Source of the DNA: Actinoplanes couchii
Lineage (GTDB): Bacteria > Actinomycetota > Actinomycetes > Mycobacteriales > Micromonosporaceae
NCBI RefSeq assembly: GCF_016862075.1
Contig: NZ_BOMG01000078.1
Location: 1 to 64,000, forward strand
Length of the DNA stretch: 64,000 nucleotides
Direction of reading: 5' to 3'
The notes beneath the pieces are model-generated. The model did not search any database. It saw only the letters and a program-made list of their open reading frames with translations, and was not told the DNA's origin. Position numbers and translations under genes: made by a program. Shown one piece after another: positions 7,669 through 16,485 of the stretch. Numbering within the stretch: position 1 is the stretch's first letter; each line of letters starts with the position of its first letter.

Positions 7669-10280
7669 GACGCCGTACTGTTCTCGCCCTCGGAGCGGCT
7701 GCCACGGTCCCCTGGCCCGGTGCGGCACTCGCCACGATCTCCAAGGACCATCACGGGGCCAAGTTCCGCTGGTGGTGGCCGCACGGCCTGGTCGATCCGG
7801 TGGAGATCGCGCGCGAGATCGACCAGATCGCCGACGCCGGGTTCGCCGGGGTGGAGATCCAGGACGTGCACCACAGCGTCCGCACCGACCTGGACGCCGC
7901 CGGGCACGGCTGGGGCACCGGCCCGTGGCGCGACGCGGTCGAGACGGCGCTGCGCCAGGCGAAACGGCGTGGGCTGACCGTCGACCTGGCCGCCGGGCCC
8001 AGTTGGCCGGCCGCCGTCCCCGGCATCGCCCCGGACGATCCGGCCGCCGCCAAGGAGCTGATCCACACCGTCACCGCGTTCGCCGGGTCGATCACCGTCT
8101 CGGTCCCGGCGGACACCCTCGCCGTGCAGATCGCCCGGGTGGTCTCCGGCACGGTCCTCGACCCGGCCTCGGTGCGGACCCTCACCCCGTTCGGCGGTCA
8201 GGTCACGGTGACCGTTCCGGACGGCTCCTGGTTGCTGTTCACCTACACGGTGCGCGGCTCGGGGCAGCAGCCGGAAGGCGGGCCGCACACCGATCCGCCG
8301 TCGTACGTCGTCGACCACTTCAGTCCCGCCGGCACCCGGGCGGTCATCGGCGCCTGGGACGACCCGGTGCTGACCGGGCCGATCCGGCGGCTGCTGCGCG
8401 AGGCCGGCGGCGACCTCTTCGAGGACTCCCTGGAACTGGAGACCGACGGGACGCTCTGGACCCCGGAACTGCCCGCCGAGTACGCCCGGCGGACCGGTGG
8501 CGACGTGTTCACCTTCCTGCCGATCCTGCTGCAGGTCAACGGCAAGTACCTGTTCTCGTACGACGCGGACGGTTCGCATCATCTGCGGGACTCGGTCGAC
8601 CAGGTGATGTCCGATCTCTATCACGAGCATCACCTGCTGCCGCTACGGGATTTCGCGCACCGCCTCGGGCTGCGACTGCGGGCCCAGCCGTACGGGCTGA
8701 CCACCGACGCGATCCGCAGCGCCACCCTGCTGGACGTGCCCGAGGGGGAGTCGCTCGGGTTCAAGAACCTGGACGACTTCCGGGTGCTCGCCTCGGCCCG
8801 GGACATGGCCGGCGGGCGGATCCTGTCGTGCGAGGCCGCCGCCTACGCCAACGGCGCGTACAGCACCACCTGGAACAAGGTCCTGCAGACGATGGGCAGC
8901 GTGTTCGCCGGTGGGGTGAACCAGGCCGTGCTGCACGGGTTCGCCTACCGGGACGTGCCGGGCGCGGCGTGGCCCGGATTCGCGGCGTTCTCGCCCTACA
9001 ACGGCACCGGCATCGGGTACGCCGAGGCGTGGGGCCCCCGGCAGCCGACGTGGCGGCACGTCGCCGGGGTGGCGGGCTGGTTCCGGCGTACCCAGAAAAT
9101 GTTGCAGACCGGAACCGCCCGCGCCGACCTGGTGTTCTTCCGGCAGAAGGGGTGGACGGCGACCGGGATCGGCGCGCCGTGGGCCACCAACGACGGCATC
9201 CCGGTCGGCTGGACCCACGGATTCGCCGACGAGGCGTCCCTGTCGCTGCCGGCGGCCGTGGTCCGCAACGGGCGGCTCGGTCCGCCCCGTTACCGGGCGC
9301 TGATCCTGGACGGCGACGCTTTTCGCGGCAAGGACCACACGATTTCGGTACGGGCGGCCGGGCTGCTCGCCGGTTTCGCGCGAGCCGGGCTGCCGACGAT
9401 CGTGATCGGTGACTGGTCCGACGTGCATCCGGAGCCGGTGCGTCCGCTGCTCGCCGAGTTGCTGGCCCAGCCCACGGTGCGGGTGGTGGCCGACCAGACC
9501 GGGATCCCGGCCGCTCTGGAGGCGCTCGGGGTGCGCCGGGACGTCGAGTACGAGCGGTCGTCCCTGATGACCGTGCACCGGGTCGACGGCGACACCGACC
9601 ACTACTACCTGGCCAACGCCCGGCACGCGGAGAACCGGGTGATCGCCCCGATCGATCAGGACGTCTGGCTGACCACGTCGTCCCGGACCTCGACCCCGAC
9701 CCGTCTGGACGCGTGGACCGGCGTCCGCGAAGGTATCCCTTTTGTCCGCGACGGTGATCGAATCCGGATCAGAGCCACGCTGCAGCCCGGCCAATCACAG
9801 CTAATCGAGATAAGCCGCAAAAAATTGGACATCAACCTTCGCGCCTACCAGGGAGATCCACTGGCCCTGACCGATTGGGATCTCGAAGTCGAGGACTGGC
9901 GGCCCACCGGCACCATCACCCACCGCCTCACGCTCACCGAGCTCCAGCCATGGTCCGCGATCCCGGCACTGGCCGACGTCTCCGGCATCGGCCGCTACCG
10001 CACCACGGTCACCGTCCCGCGGGCGGTCCGGGCGAGACTGGACCTGGGCAAGGTGGTCGACACCTGCCAGGTCCGTCTCAACGGCCGCCTGCTCCCACCC
10101 ATCGATGTCCTGCAACCGGCGGCCGACCTGCACCTGCGCCCCGGCGCGAACACCGTCGAGGTGGAGGTCGCCACCACCCTGCTGAACCGACTGCGCACCA
10201 CCAGCCCCGCCGTCTTCGGCATCGCCGCCCGCCAGGCGTACGGCCTGCTCGGCCCGGTCCAACTGAGGTGGTACCCGTGA
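7665..10280 (+). CDS. Exported glycoside hydrolase, GH106-like alpha-L-rhamnosidase
   Basis: 871 residues with a twin-arginine-like leader (MRRRTVLALGAAATVPWP). The N-terminal TIM-barrel part (FRWWWPHGLVDP, then GFAGVEIQDVHH) and the later ALILDGDAF segment fit the large GH106 / PF17132-like hydrolases. A C-terminal jelly-roll resembling a galactose-binding fold carries VRLNGRLL. GH106 enzymes act on rhamnogalacturonan side chains or caps. The start overlaps the GH78 stop by four bases and its own stop overlaps the next GTG, placing it mid-operon. The family assignment is from motif pattern; exact substrate is inference. Confidence 0.75.
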   Translation: MRRRTVLALGAAATVPWPGAALATISKDHHGAKFRWWWPHGLVDPVEIAREIDQIADAGFAGVEIQDVHHSVRTDLDAAGHGWGTGPWRDAVETALRQAKRRGLTVDLAAGPSWPAAVPGIAPDDPAAAKELIHTVTAFAGSITVSVPADTLAVQIARVVSGTVLDPASVRTLTPFGGQVTVTVPDGSWLLFTYTVRGSGQQPEGGPHTDPPSYVVDHFSPAGTRAVIGAWDDPVLTGPIRRLLREAGGDLFEDSLELETDGTLWTPELPAEYARRTGGDVFTFLPILLQVNGKYLFSYDADGSHHLRDSVDQVMSDLYHEHHLLPLRDFAHRLGLRLRAQPYGLTTDAIRSATLLDVPEGESLGFKNLDDFRVLASARDMAGGRILSCEAAAYANGAYSTTWNKVLQTMGSVFAGGVNQAVLHGFAYRDVPGAAWPGFAAFSPYNGTGIGYAEAWGPRQPTWRHVAGVAGWFRRTQKMLQTGTARADLVFFRQKGWTATGIGAPWATNDGIPVGWTHGFADEASLSLPAAVVRNGRLGPPRYRALILDGDAFRGKDHTISVRAAGLLAGFARAGLPTIVIGDWSDVHPEPVRPLLAELLAQPTVRVVADQTGIPAALEALGVRRDVEYERSSLMTVHRVDGDTDHYYLANARHAENRVIAPIDQDVWLTTSSRTSTPTRLDAWTGVREGIPFVRDGDRIRIRATLQPGQSQLIEISRKKLDINLRAYQGDPLALTDWDLEVEDWRPTGTITHRLTLTELQPWSAIPALADVSGIGRYRTTVTVPRAVRARLDLGKVVDTCQVRLNGRLLPPIDVLQPAADLHLRPGANTVEVEVATTLLNRLRTTSPAVFGIAARQAYGLLGPVQLRWYP

Positions 10281-12616
10281 AACGCCGCACCCTGCTCTCC
10301 TCCGGCGTGGCCCTGGCCGCGGTGCCGCTGCCTGGCGCCCCGGCGGCACCCACCACCGGAAAGGTCCGGCTGCTGCCCAGCCGTTACCTCGACAACATGA
10401 ACCGCACCGTCGCCTACCTGCGGTTCGTCGACCTGGACCGGATGCTGCACATGTTCCGGGTGACCGCCGGACTGCCCAGCGACGCCGTTCCGCTCGGCGG
10501 CTGGGAGGCCCCGGACATCCAGTTGCGCGGCCACTCCACCGGGCACCTGCTGTCCGGTCTGGCCCAGGCCGCCCACTACCTGGACGACGCCGACCTGACC
10601 GCGAGGAGCGCCGCCCTGGTGGCCGCGCTGGCCACCTGCCAGGCTCCGAACGGTTACCTGTCGGCCTTCCCGGAGACGGTCTTCGACGACCTGGAGGCGG
10701 GGAAGAATCCGTGGGCGCCGTACTACACCGTCCACAAGATCCTCGCCGGCCTGCTGGACCAGCACCGGCTGCTCGGCGACCCGACTGCCCTGCGGATCGC
10801 CGAGGGCATCGCCGACTGGACCGGATCCCGGGTCGGCGGGCTGACCCGGGAGCAGATGCAGAAGGTGCTGCACGTCGAGTTCGGCGGGATGAACGAGGCG
10901 CTGTTCGACCTGCACGCGGTCACCGGCGCGCACGAGCAGCTGGCCCGCGCGTTCGACCACGACGAGATCTTCGTGCCGCTGTCCGAACGGCGCGACACCC
11001 TGGCCGGCTGGCACGCCAACACCGACATCGCGAAGGTGGTCGGCGCGGCGGCCGGTTATCAGGTGACCGGTGAGCAGCGGTACCGGACGATCGCCGGTTA
11101 CTTCTGGGACCAGGTGGTGCGGCAGCACAGCTACGTGATCGGCGGCAACGCGAACGCCGAGTTCTTCGGGCCGCCCGGCCAGGTGGTCAGCCAGCTCGGC
11201 GAGAACACCTGCGAGAACTGCAACACGTACAACATGCTCAAGCTGACCCGGCGGCTGTACCGGATCGACCCGAGCCGGACCGACTATCTCGACTACTACG
11301 AGTGGGCGCTGCTCAACCAGATGCTCGGCGAGCAGGACCCGGACTCCGCGCACGGCAACGTCACCTACTACACCGGGCTCTCCTCGACCGCCTCCCGCAA
11401 GGGCAAGGAGGGCCTGGTGTCCGACCCCGGGTCGTACAGCAGCGATTACGGCAACTTCAGCTGCGACCACGGGACCGGCCTGGAGACGCACACCGGATTC
11501 GCCGAGCCGATCTTCGACTTCGCCGGCGGCACGGTCTCCGTCAACCTGTTCATCCCGTCGACGGTCACGTTCCAGGGCTCCACGATCACGATCAAGACCG
11601 GTTTCCCGTACGACGGACGAGTGCACGTCACGGTCGACGGCCCCGCCCGCACGTTCACGCTGCGGGTCCGAGTCCCGGGCTGGGCCCGGGACGCGAAACT
11701 GCACGTGAACGGCGTCGCACACCCGGCGCACCCCGGAGCGTTCGCGTCGCTCCGGCGCACCTGGCGCCCCGGCGACGTGGTCACCCTGGACCTGCCGATG
11801 CGCACCCGCTGGCTACCGGCCCCCGACAACCCGGCCGTGCACGCCCTCGCCTACGGCCCGCTGGTCCTGGCCGCCCGCTACGGCACCACCCCGCCCGCGG
11901 CGCTGCCTATCGCGGACCCGCGCACCCTGCGCCGGGAGGCCGGCCGAGCTGAGTTCAGCGTCGTGGCCGGTGGCACCCGGGTGCGCCTGAGCCCGTTCCT
12001 GGACGTGCACCACGAGCACTACAACGTCTACTTCGCCCTGCCCCCGGCCCGCCCCCGCCGCGGAACGGTAGCCGAGTACCCCCTGTCCGACCTGCGCGAA
12101 AAGCGTCACCGCTGGCCGGACGCGGTCCTGGCCGGCGGAGCGGTGCCGGGGGAGAGGGGTGTCGAGCTGAACGGAACGGGCGCGCACGTGGTGCTGCCCG
12201 CCGGACTCCCCGCGTCCCTGGACCGGCTCACGGTGTCGGCGTGGGTGCGCCTGGACAGCATCACCAACTCGGCCCGGGTCTTCGACCTCGGTTTCAACAC
12301 CCAGTCGTACCTGTTCCTGACGCCGCGGACCGGCCTGGGCAGAGCACGCTTCGCCATGAAACTGGGTGGCATGGAGACCGAGGACTTCGTGGACGCCGAG
12401 ATCCCCCTGCCGATCGGGGTGTGGACCCATGTGGAGGTCCGGGTGGCGGACACCTTGACGTTCCTGATCGACGGCACGGTGACCGGAGTGAACCCGGCCC
12501 CGAAGATGAACGCCCTACTGCTCGGCGCCACCCACTTCAACTTCCTGGGCCGCTCCCAGAACCCGAAACACCCCTTCCTGCACGGCGCGGTCGCGGACTT
12601 CAAGCTGTCGTCCTGA
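10277..12616 (+). CDS. Exported beta-L-arabinofuranosidase-like protein (DUF1680, GH127/GH146) with C-terminal LamG domain
   Basis: 779 residues from the GTG that overlaps the preceding stop (GTGA). It starts with a Tat-like leader (MKRRTLLSSGVALAAVPLP). The alpha/alpha-barrel DUF1680 domain covers about 25-600 and contains the cysteine block ENTCENCNTYNMLKL near residue 310; in studied GH127/146 enzymes cysteines in this block bind zinc and one acts as nucleophile. The last 180 residues (LTVSAWVRLDS, HVEVRVADTLTFLIDG) form a laminin-G/concanavalin-like carbohydrate-binding module. With GH78 and GH106 it points to debranching of an arabinose- and rhamnose-bearing pectin. The 3' end overlaps the MarR gene by 17 bp. 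Confidence 0.83.
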   Translation: MKRRTLLSSGVALAAVPLPGAPAAPTTGKVRLLPSRYLDNMNRTVAYLRFVDLDRMLHMFRVTAGLPSDAVPLGGWEAPDIQLRGHSTGHLLSGLAQAAHYLDDADLTARSAALVAALATCQAPNGYLSAFPETVFDDLEAGKNPWAPYYTVHKILAGLLDQHRLLGDPTALRIAEGIADWTGSRVGGLTREQMQKVLHVEFGGMNEALFDLHAVTGAHEQLARAFDHDEIFVPLSERRDTLAGWHANTDIAKVVGAAAGYQVTGEQRYRTIAGYFWDQVVRQHSYVIGGNANAEFFGPPGQVVSQLGENTCENCNTYNMLKLTRRLYRIDPSRTDYLDYYEWALLNQMLGEQDPDSAHGNVTYYTGLSSTASRKGKEGLVSDPGSYSSDYGNFSCDHGTGLETHTGFAEPIFDFAGGTVSVNLFIPSTVTFQGSTITIKTGFPYDGRVHVTVDGPARTFTLRVRVPGWARDAKLHVNGVAHPAHPGAFASLRRTWRPGDVVTLDLPMRTRWLPAPDNPAVHALAYGPLVLAARYGTTPPAALPIADPRTLRREAGRAEFSVVAGGTRVRLSPFLDVHHEHYNVYFALPPARPRRGTVAEYPLSDLREKRHRWPDAVLAGGAVPGERGVELNGTGAHVVLPAGLPASLDRLTVSAWVRLDSITNSARVFDLGFNTQSYLFLTPRTGLGRARFAMKLGGMETEDFVDAEIPLPIGVWTHVEVRVADTLTFLIDGTVTGVNPAPKMNALLLGATHFNFLGRSQNPKHPFLHGAVADFKLSS

Positions 12617-13016
12617 CCAGGGTGATCAGGGTCCGGACGAAGGTCTCGCGCTCGTCGGCCGGCAGGGCGCTGAGCAGTTCCTCCTCGCCGGCGCGGATCT
12701 GGGACCGGATCGACTCCTGGGTCCGCCGGCCGTCCGGGGTCAGGGCCAGTAGGCGGACCCGGCGGTCGGCGGGATCCGAGTCGCGGCTGATCAGGCCCCG
12801 GCGCTGCAGGTCGTCCAGGATCGGGATGAGCCGGGTCTTGTCGGCGCCGATCGCGGTGGCCAGCGCCGTCTGGGTGCGGGTCGGGCCGTCGCGCAGGGCG
12901 GTCAGGACCGCGTAGGCCCACATCGGGATGTCGTGGTGGGCCAGGATCGGTTCCTCCATGGCCAGCAGGCGGCGGCTCAGGCGGAAGGTCAGCAGGGCCA
13001 GATCGTCGCGGTTCAC
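12600..13016 (-). CDS. MarR-family transcriptional regulator
   Basis: 138 residues, normal MarR length. The winged helix is clear: an alpha-helical N-terminus, TQTALATAIGADKTRLIPILDDLQRRGLI as recognition region and the wing SDPADRRVRLLALTPDGRR with the family DPxDRR motif. The GTG at 13016 follows TAGGAG with eight bases of spacing; longer frames have no ribosome site. It is divergent from the TIGR03086 gene, and an extended inverted repeat lies between them (13050-13092), so it probably represses itself and that neighbour. The ligand cannot be told. Confidence 0.88.
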   Translation of the reverse strand: MNRDDLALLTFRLSRRLLAMEEPILAHHDIPMWAYAVLTALRDGPTRTQTALATAIGADKTRLIPILDDLQRRGLISRDSDPADRRVRLLALTPDGRRTQESIRSQIRAGEEELLSALPADERETFVRTLITLVRTTA

Positions 13017-13049
13017 CTGGTAACTCCTACCACTGCCCGGTTGCTCGAC

Positions 13050-13092
13050 TAATCGTAAGCTTGTGCGTATGGTGAGCGCATGCTTACGATTA
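13050..13092. promoter_or_regulatory. Extended inverted repeat between marR and TIGR03086 genes
   Basis: TAATCGTAAGCTTGTGC (13050-13066) is repeated in inverted form at 13076-13092; 15 of 17 positions match, the outer 11 perfectly, with a 9-bp spacer. The right arm covers the first codons of the TIGR03086 gene (ATG at 13080). The arm length suits two MarR dimers or one extended operator. Confidence 0.7.
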
Positions 13093-13670
13093 CTGAGGAT
13101 CTGCGGGCGGCCGACGCGGCTGCTGTCCGGGCGAGCGTGGCCGTGGTGGCGAAGATCGGGGATCCGGGGGTGGCCACGCCCTGTGCGGGGTGGGATCTGG
13201 GGGATCTGCTCGGGCACATGACCGCTCAGCTCCGGGGGTTCGCCGCCGCGGCCCGTGGGCAGGGGGCCGATCCGGCGTTCTGGGTGGAGGAGCGTGCGGG
13301 GGACGACGCGGTGCGGGTCTACACCGAGGCCGCGTCGGACGTGCTCGCGGCGTTCGCTGAGGAGGGCGTGCTGGATCGGGGGTTCGTGCTGCCGGATGCC
13401 GGTGGTGAGGTTCCGGGGCGGCTGGCCGTCGGCATGCATCTGGTCGACTACGTGGTGCACGGGTGGGACGTGGCGCAGGCGATCGGTGCCGTATTCGAGC
13501 CGGATGCCGATGTGCTGGCGCGCACCCTGCCGATCGTGCGGGCGGTTCCGGACGGGCCGCGCCGTCTCGACCCGGGTTCACCGTTCGGGCCGGGGCTGCC
13601 GATCCCGGCCGGGGCCGATCCGCTGACCGAGATCCTGCTGCGCCTGGGTCGCGAGCCGTTCGGCCGATAG
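13080..13670 (+). CDS. TIGR03086-family metal-binding protein (DinB/MDMPI-like)
   Basis: 196 residues with the actinobacterial TIGR03086 pattern: TPCAGWDLGDLLGHM near residue 37-51 and VGMHLVDYVVHGWDVAQAIG near 118-137, whose histidines form the metal site of the mycothiol-dependent maleylpyruvate isomerase/DinB superfamily. Members are probably thiol-dependent transferases or isomerases, but most, including this one, have no proven reaction. The ATG lies inside the MarR operator candidate, so transcription and translation may both be affected by the regulator. It converges with the lyase gene across a 343-bp gap. Confidence 0.8.
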   Translation: MLTITEDLRAADAAAVRASVAVVAKIGDPGVATPCAGWDLGDLLGHMTAQLRGFAAAARGQGADPAFWVEERAGDDAVRVYTEAASDVLAAFAEEGVLDRGFVLPDAGGEVPGRLAVGMHLVDYVVHGWDVAQAIGAVFEPDADVLARTLPIVRAVPDGPRRLDPGSPFGPGLPIPAGADPLTEILLRLGREPFGR

Positions 13671-14013
13671 CGGTGAGAAAGCGGCTGATGAGGAGAGAAC
13701 GGCCGCTGACAGCGCGATCATCGTCACATGTCTCTGCTTACGAGGGGCGATTCGGATTGCGAGGGTTGCGGGGCTGTTGAAAGATCAGCGGGGTGAAGGT
13801 CGACTTTGCCCCGGCGACGGTGGAACCGGTGCTCCCGCGACAACGGTGCCGTGTCGCGCGGAGCACTGAGGATCCGCACGACACGGCGACGGTGTCGATA
13901 CTGGAGCGCGCGTGCCGGTGACCACCGCATACGCCCGGCGGTCGCCTGTCGGCCCGGACCGGGCAGCGTCTCGCGCCGACAGCCACAGCGCTGTGCCCGG
14001 GCGTACGAAAAAG
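13671..14013. other. Gene-free gap with a strong hairpin
   Basis: No convincing gene. The most notable structure is a hairpin at 13829-13866: GTGCTCC and GCGACA pair with TGTCGC and GGAGCAC around a 9-nt loop with a small internal mismatch. A second small stem (CGACAC/GTGTCG) follows shortly after. As the flanking genes converge, these may act as a terminator for both, although no T-run follows. Confidence 0.5.
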
Positions 14014-15432
14014 TCAGAGAAGACCGGCCAGGGACGGCAGCAGGTGGGCCGCGAGGTTGAGGTCTTCGTCGAGCGGGCGGTCGCTGAGGTCGTCGTCGAG
14101 GGCTTCGGACGCCAGGTGGAAGGCTTCCCGGGCGAGGCCGCCGACGAGCCGGTCCGGGGCCAGGCGCAGGGCGCGGACCGCGGTGAGCAGTTCGGCGGCG
14201 ATCATCGTGGGGGCGATTTCGGTCATCAGGCGCAAGCTGCGCGCGCCCTGGGTGGCGAAGCTGGCGTGCTCCTCCATGCCGAGCGAGATCGACAGGGTGC
14301 CGGAGGCGGTCGGCTGGACCGCGGTGCGCATCTCGGCGAGCAGGTCCTGCACCACGTATTCAGTGATCATCAGGCCGGAGCTACCCGGCGGGCCGGCTGC
14401 CAGGAAGGCGCGCAGACCGGTCATGTCCGGACGCATCAGCAGCCCGAGCCGGGCCGCGGACAGCGAGAGAACCGGCAGGTAGGCGCCGCGGACCGCGTCC
14501 AGACCGGCGGCCAGGGTCGCGGTGTGGAACTGGCCGTGGTGCCGGACCCCGTCCGCGGTGACCAGCGGGTTCTCGGCGGCGGCGTTGATCTCCGCGGTGA
14601 CCGTCGCGGTGAGCGTCTCGGCGGACTGCAGCGCGGGCGCGGTCACCTGCGGCACGACCCGCAGGCCGAACGGGTCCTGGATCCTCGGCGACGGACCGGA
14701 ATCGGACACCATGGCGAAGAGGGTGGCGGCGACCGACACCTGGTGCGGGTGCGACCGGCCGGCGTGACTGGCCGGATCGTAGGCCTCCGCGTTGCCGCGC
14801 AGCGCCAGGAACGACAGCGCGGCGACGATCGTCGAGGCCCGCAACTGACTGTGCACCCGGTCCAGGGCCAGCGCGGAGGTGGCCACGGTGAGCGCGCTGG
14901 AGCTGATCATCGGCAGCGCGTCGGTGGGGCTGATCACGACGTCCGGGTTGCTGCCGTGCCGCCAGGGGCGCACGCCGGCCAGGGTGAGCGCGAGTTCGGC
15001 GAGTGGCGACAGGTCGGCGGTGCCGATGCCGCCCCAGCGGTGGATGGTCGGGACCGCGCCGTCGGCGAGCGCGGTGGCCAGGGCTTCCGCGACCTGACGC
15101 GAGATGCCGGACCCACCTGCGAGAATCTGGTTGAGCCGGACGGCCATGGTGGCGCGCGCGGTGACGTCGTCCTCCTCGGGGCCCACCCCGGCGCAATGAC
15201 TGCGCAACAGTCGCAGGGCATGCTCCTCGGGGTCGGCCTGCTCGTGCCGGTTGGCGCCGACGCCGGTGTTGGCGCCGTAAACGGCTCCGCGGGCGCGTGC
15301 CTCGCCCAGCACGGCGTGCCGCTCGTCGACGAGGACCAGGGCGAGGGGGTCCAGGGTGATGTCAGCCGCTCCGGATGCGATCGCGGCCAGGTCTGGGATC
15401 GTCAGGGATGCACCGTCGAGCCGGACCTGCAC
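14014..15432 (-). CDS. Aromatic ammonia-lyase superfamily protein lacking the MIO triad; candidate ergothionase-like betaine lyase
   Basis: 472 residues, co-linear with histidine ammonia-lyase. The catalytic-tyrosine loop VYGANTGVG (51-59) is kept, as is the helical core (ISLGMEEHAS). Where histidine and phenylalanine lyases have G-A-S-G-D-L, from which the MIO electrophile forms, this protein reads WGGIGTADLSPL (133-144), so Ala-Ser-Gly is absent; the DNA shows no frameshift. Ergothionase, which removes trimethylamine from ergothioneine, belongs to this superfamily and does not use MIO chemistry. The gene is divergent from an OpuC-type quaternary-amine ABC transporter, which supports a betaine substrate. 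The superfamily is certain; the substrate is inference. Confidence 0.72.
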   Translation of the reverse strand: MQVRLDGASLTIPDLAAIASGAADITLDPLALVLVDERHAVLGEARARGAVYGANTGVGANRHEQADPEEHALRLLRSHCAGVGPEEDDVTARATMAVRLNQILAGGSGISRQVAEALATALADGAVPTIHRWGGIGTADLSPLAELALTLAGVRPWRHGSNPDVVISPTDALPMISSSALTVATSALALDRVHSQLRASTIVAALSFLALRGNAEAYDPASHAGRSHPHQVSVAATLFAMVSDSGPSPRIQDPFGLRVVPQVTAPALQSAETLTATVTAEINAAAENPLVTADGVRHHGQFHTATLAAGLDAVRGAYLPVLSLSAARLGLLMRPDMTGLRAFLAAGPPGSSGLMITEYVVQDLLAEMRTAVQPTASGTLSISLGMEEHASFATQGARSLRLMTEIAPTMIAAELLTAVRALRLAPDRLVGGLAREAFHLASEALDDDLSDRPLDEDLNLAAHLLPSLAGLL

Positions 15433-15448
15433 CAGAGCCCCCCAGTTG

Positions 15449-15484
15449 TTGACATGCTATTCACTACTTCGCGAGTATGAATAG
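15449..15484. promoter_or_regulatory. Promoter with palindromic operator between the lyase and betaine transporter genes
   Basis: TTGACA (15449-15454) followed after 18 bp by GAGTAT gives a plausible sigma-70-type promoter for the transporter operon. A 28-bp palindrome overlaps its -10: CTATTCA (15457-15463) and TGAATAG (15478-15484) flank a TTCGCGA centre. It sits between both divergent starts and could control both. No regulator gene is adjacent. Confidence 0.6.
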
Positions 15485-15513
15485 TAGTATTCGGAAGATC
15501 AACCAGGAGTACG

Positions 15514-16485
15514 ATGATCACATTCGAGGACGTCGTCAAGGTCTATCCCGGCGGCAGTACGGCGGTGGACCACCTCAGCATGGAGCTGCCCACCGGAAAG
15601 ATGACCGTTCTGGTCGGGCCCTCCGGGTGCGGGAAGACCACGTCCCTCCGGATGATCAACCGGATGATCTCGCCGTCCGCGGGGCGCATCCTGATCGACG
15701 GTGAGGACGTCACCGCCAAGGACGAGGCACTGCTGCGGCGGGGGATCGGTTACGTGATCCAGCACGCCGGGCTGTTCCCGCACCGGACCGTGCTGGACAA
15801 CGTGGCGACCGTGCCGGTGCTGCTGGGGGAGACCCGGCGGGCCGCTCGCGCCAAGGCGCTCGCCCTGCTGGAGCGGGTCGGGCTGGCCGAGGAGTTCGCC
15901 AAGCGTTATCCGGCTCAGCTCTCCGGTGGGCAGCAGCAGCGGGTCGGGGTGGCCCGGGCGCTGGCCGCGGATCCGCCGATCATGCTGATGGACGAGCCGT
16001 TCAGTGCCGTCGACCCGGTGGTGCGGTTGCAGTTGCACGACGAGTTCCTGCGGTTGCAGCAGGATCTGGGTAAGACGATCGTGATGGTGACGCACGATAT
16101 CGACGAGGCGCTGAAATTGGGCGATCGGGTGGCGGTGCTGCGCGAGGGCGGGCATCTGGCGCAATTCGGCACGCCCCGTGATCTGGTGACGAATCCAGCA
16201 GACGACTTCGTTTCCGGATTTGTCGGAAAAGATCGTGGCTTGCGCGGCTTGTCCTTCGACGATGCGTCGGCGCTGCCGGTGCGCCCTGTCGAGGGTCTCG
16301 AACTCGACGCCGCGGGGAAGCCGCGCGGCGGCACCTTCACCAAGGCGGACTCGCTGCGCACCGTCATCGATCTGGTGATCAGCTCCCCGACCGGGGTGGC
16401 GGTGCGGGTCGGCCCGGACGGCGCCCCCGACGGCCTGGTCAGCCACCACGACCTGGCCGACTACCTGGCGAGTCGCCGCCCATGA
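15514..16485 (+). CDS. OpuC/ProV-type quaternary-amine ABC transporter ATPase
   Basis: 323 residues. Walker A GPSGCGKTT lies near residue 35, the Q-loop VIQHAGLFPHRT near 85, signature LSGGQQQR near 133 and Walker B IMLMDEP near 155, then the H-loop VTHDIDEAL. The C-terminal 80 residues form a shortened CBS-like region (GVAVRVGPDG..DGLVSHHDL), usual for osmoprotectant importers. AGGAG precedes the ATG. Its stop overlaps the first permease by four bases. It would energise import of a betaine-like compound; the divergent lyase hints that the compound is degraded and not only used as osmolyte. Confidence 0.9.
   Translation: MITFEDVVKVYPGGSTAVDHLSMELPTGKMTVLVGPSGCGKTTSLRMINRMISPSAGRILIDGEDVTAKDEALLRRGIGYVIQHAGLFPHRTVLDNVATVPVLLGETRRAARAKALALLERVGLAEEFAKRYPAQLSGGQQQRVGVARALAADPPIMLMDEPFSAVDPVVRLQLHDEFLRLQQDLGKTIVMVTHDIDEALKLGDRVAVLREGGHLAQFGTPRDLVTNPADDFVSGFVGKDRGLRGLSFDDASALPVRPVEGLELDAAGKPRGGTFTKADSLRTVIDLVISSPTGVAVRVGPDGAPDGLVSHHDLADYLASRRP

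Noticed and set aside
13724..13986. Small genes in the gap between the TIGR03086 and lyase genes
   Set aside because: Overlapping frames on both strands with Arg/His-rich content and no ribosome site; typical of high-GC noncoding DNA.
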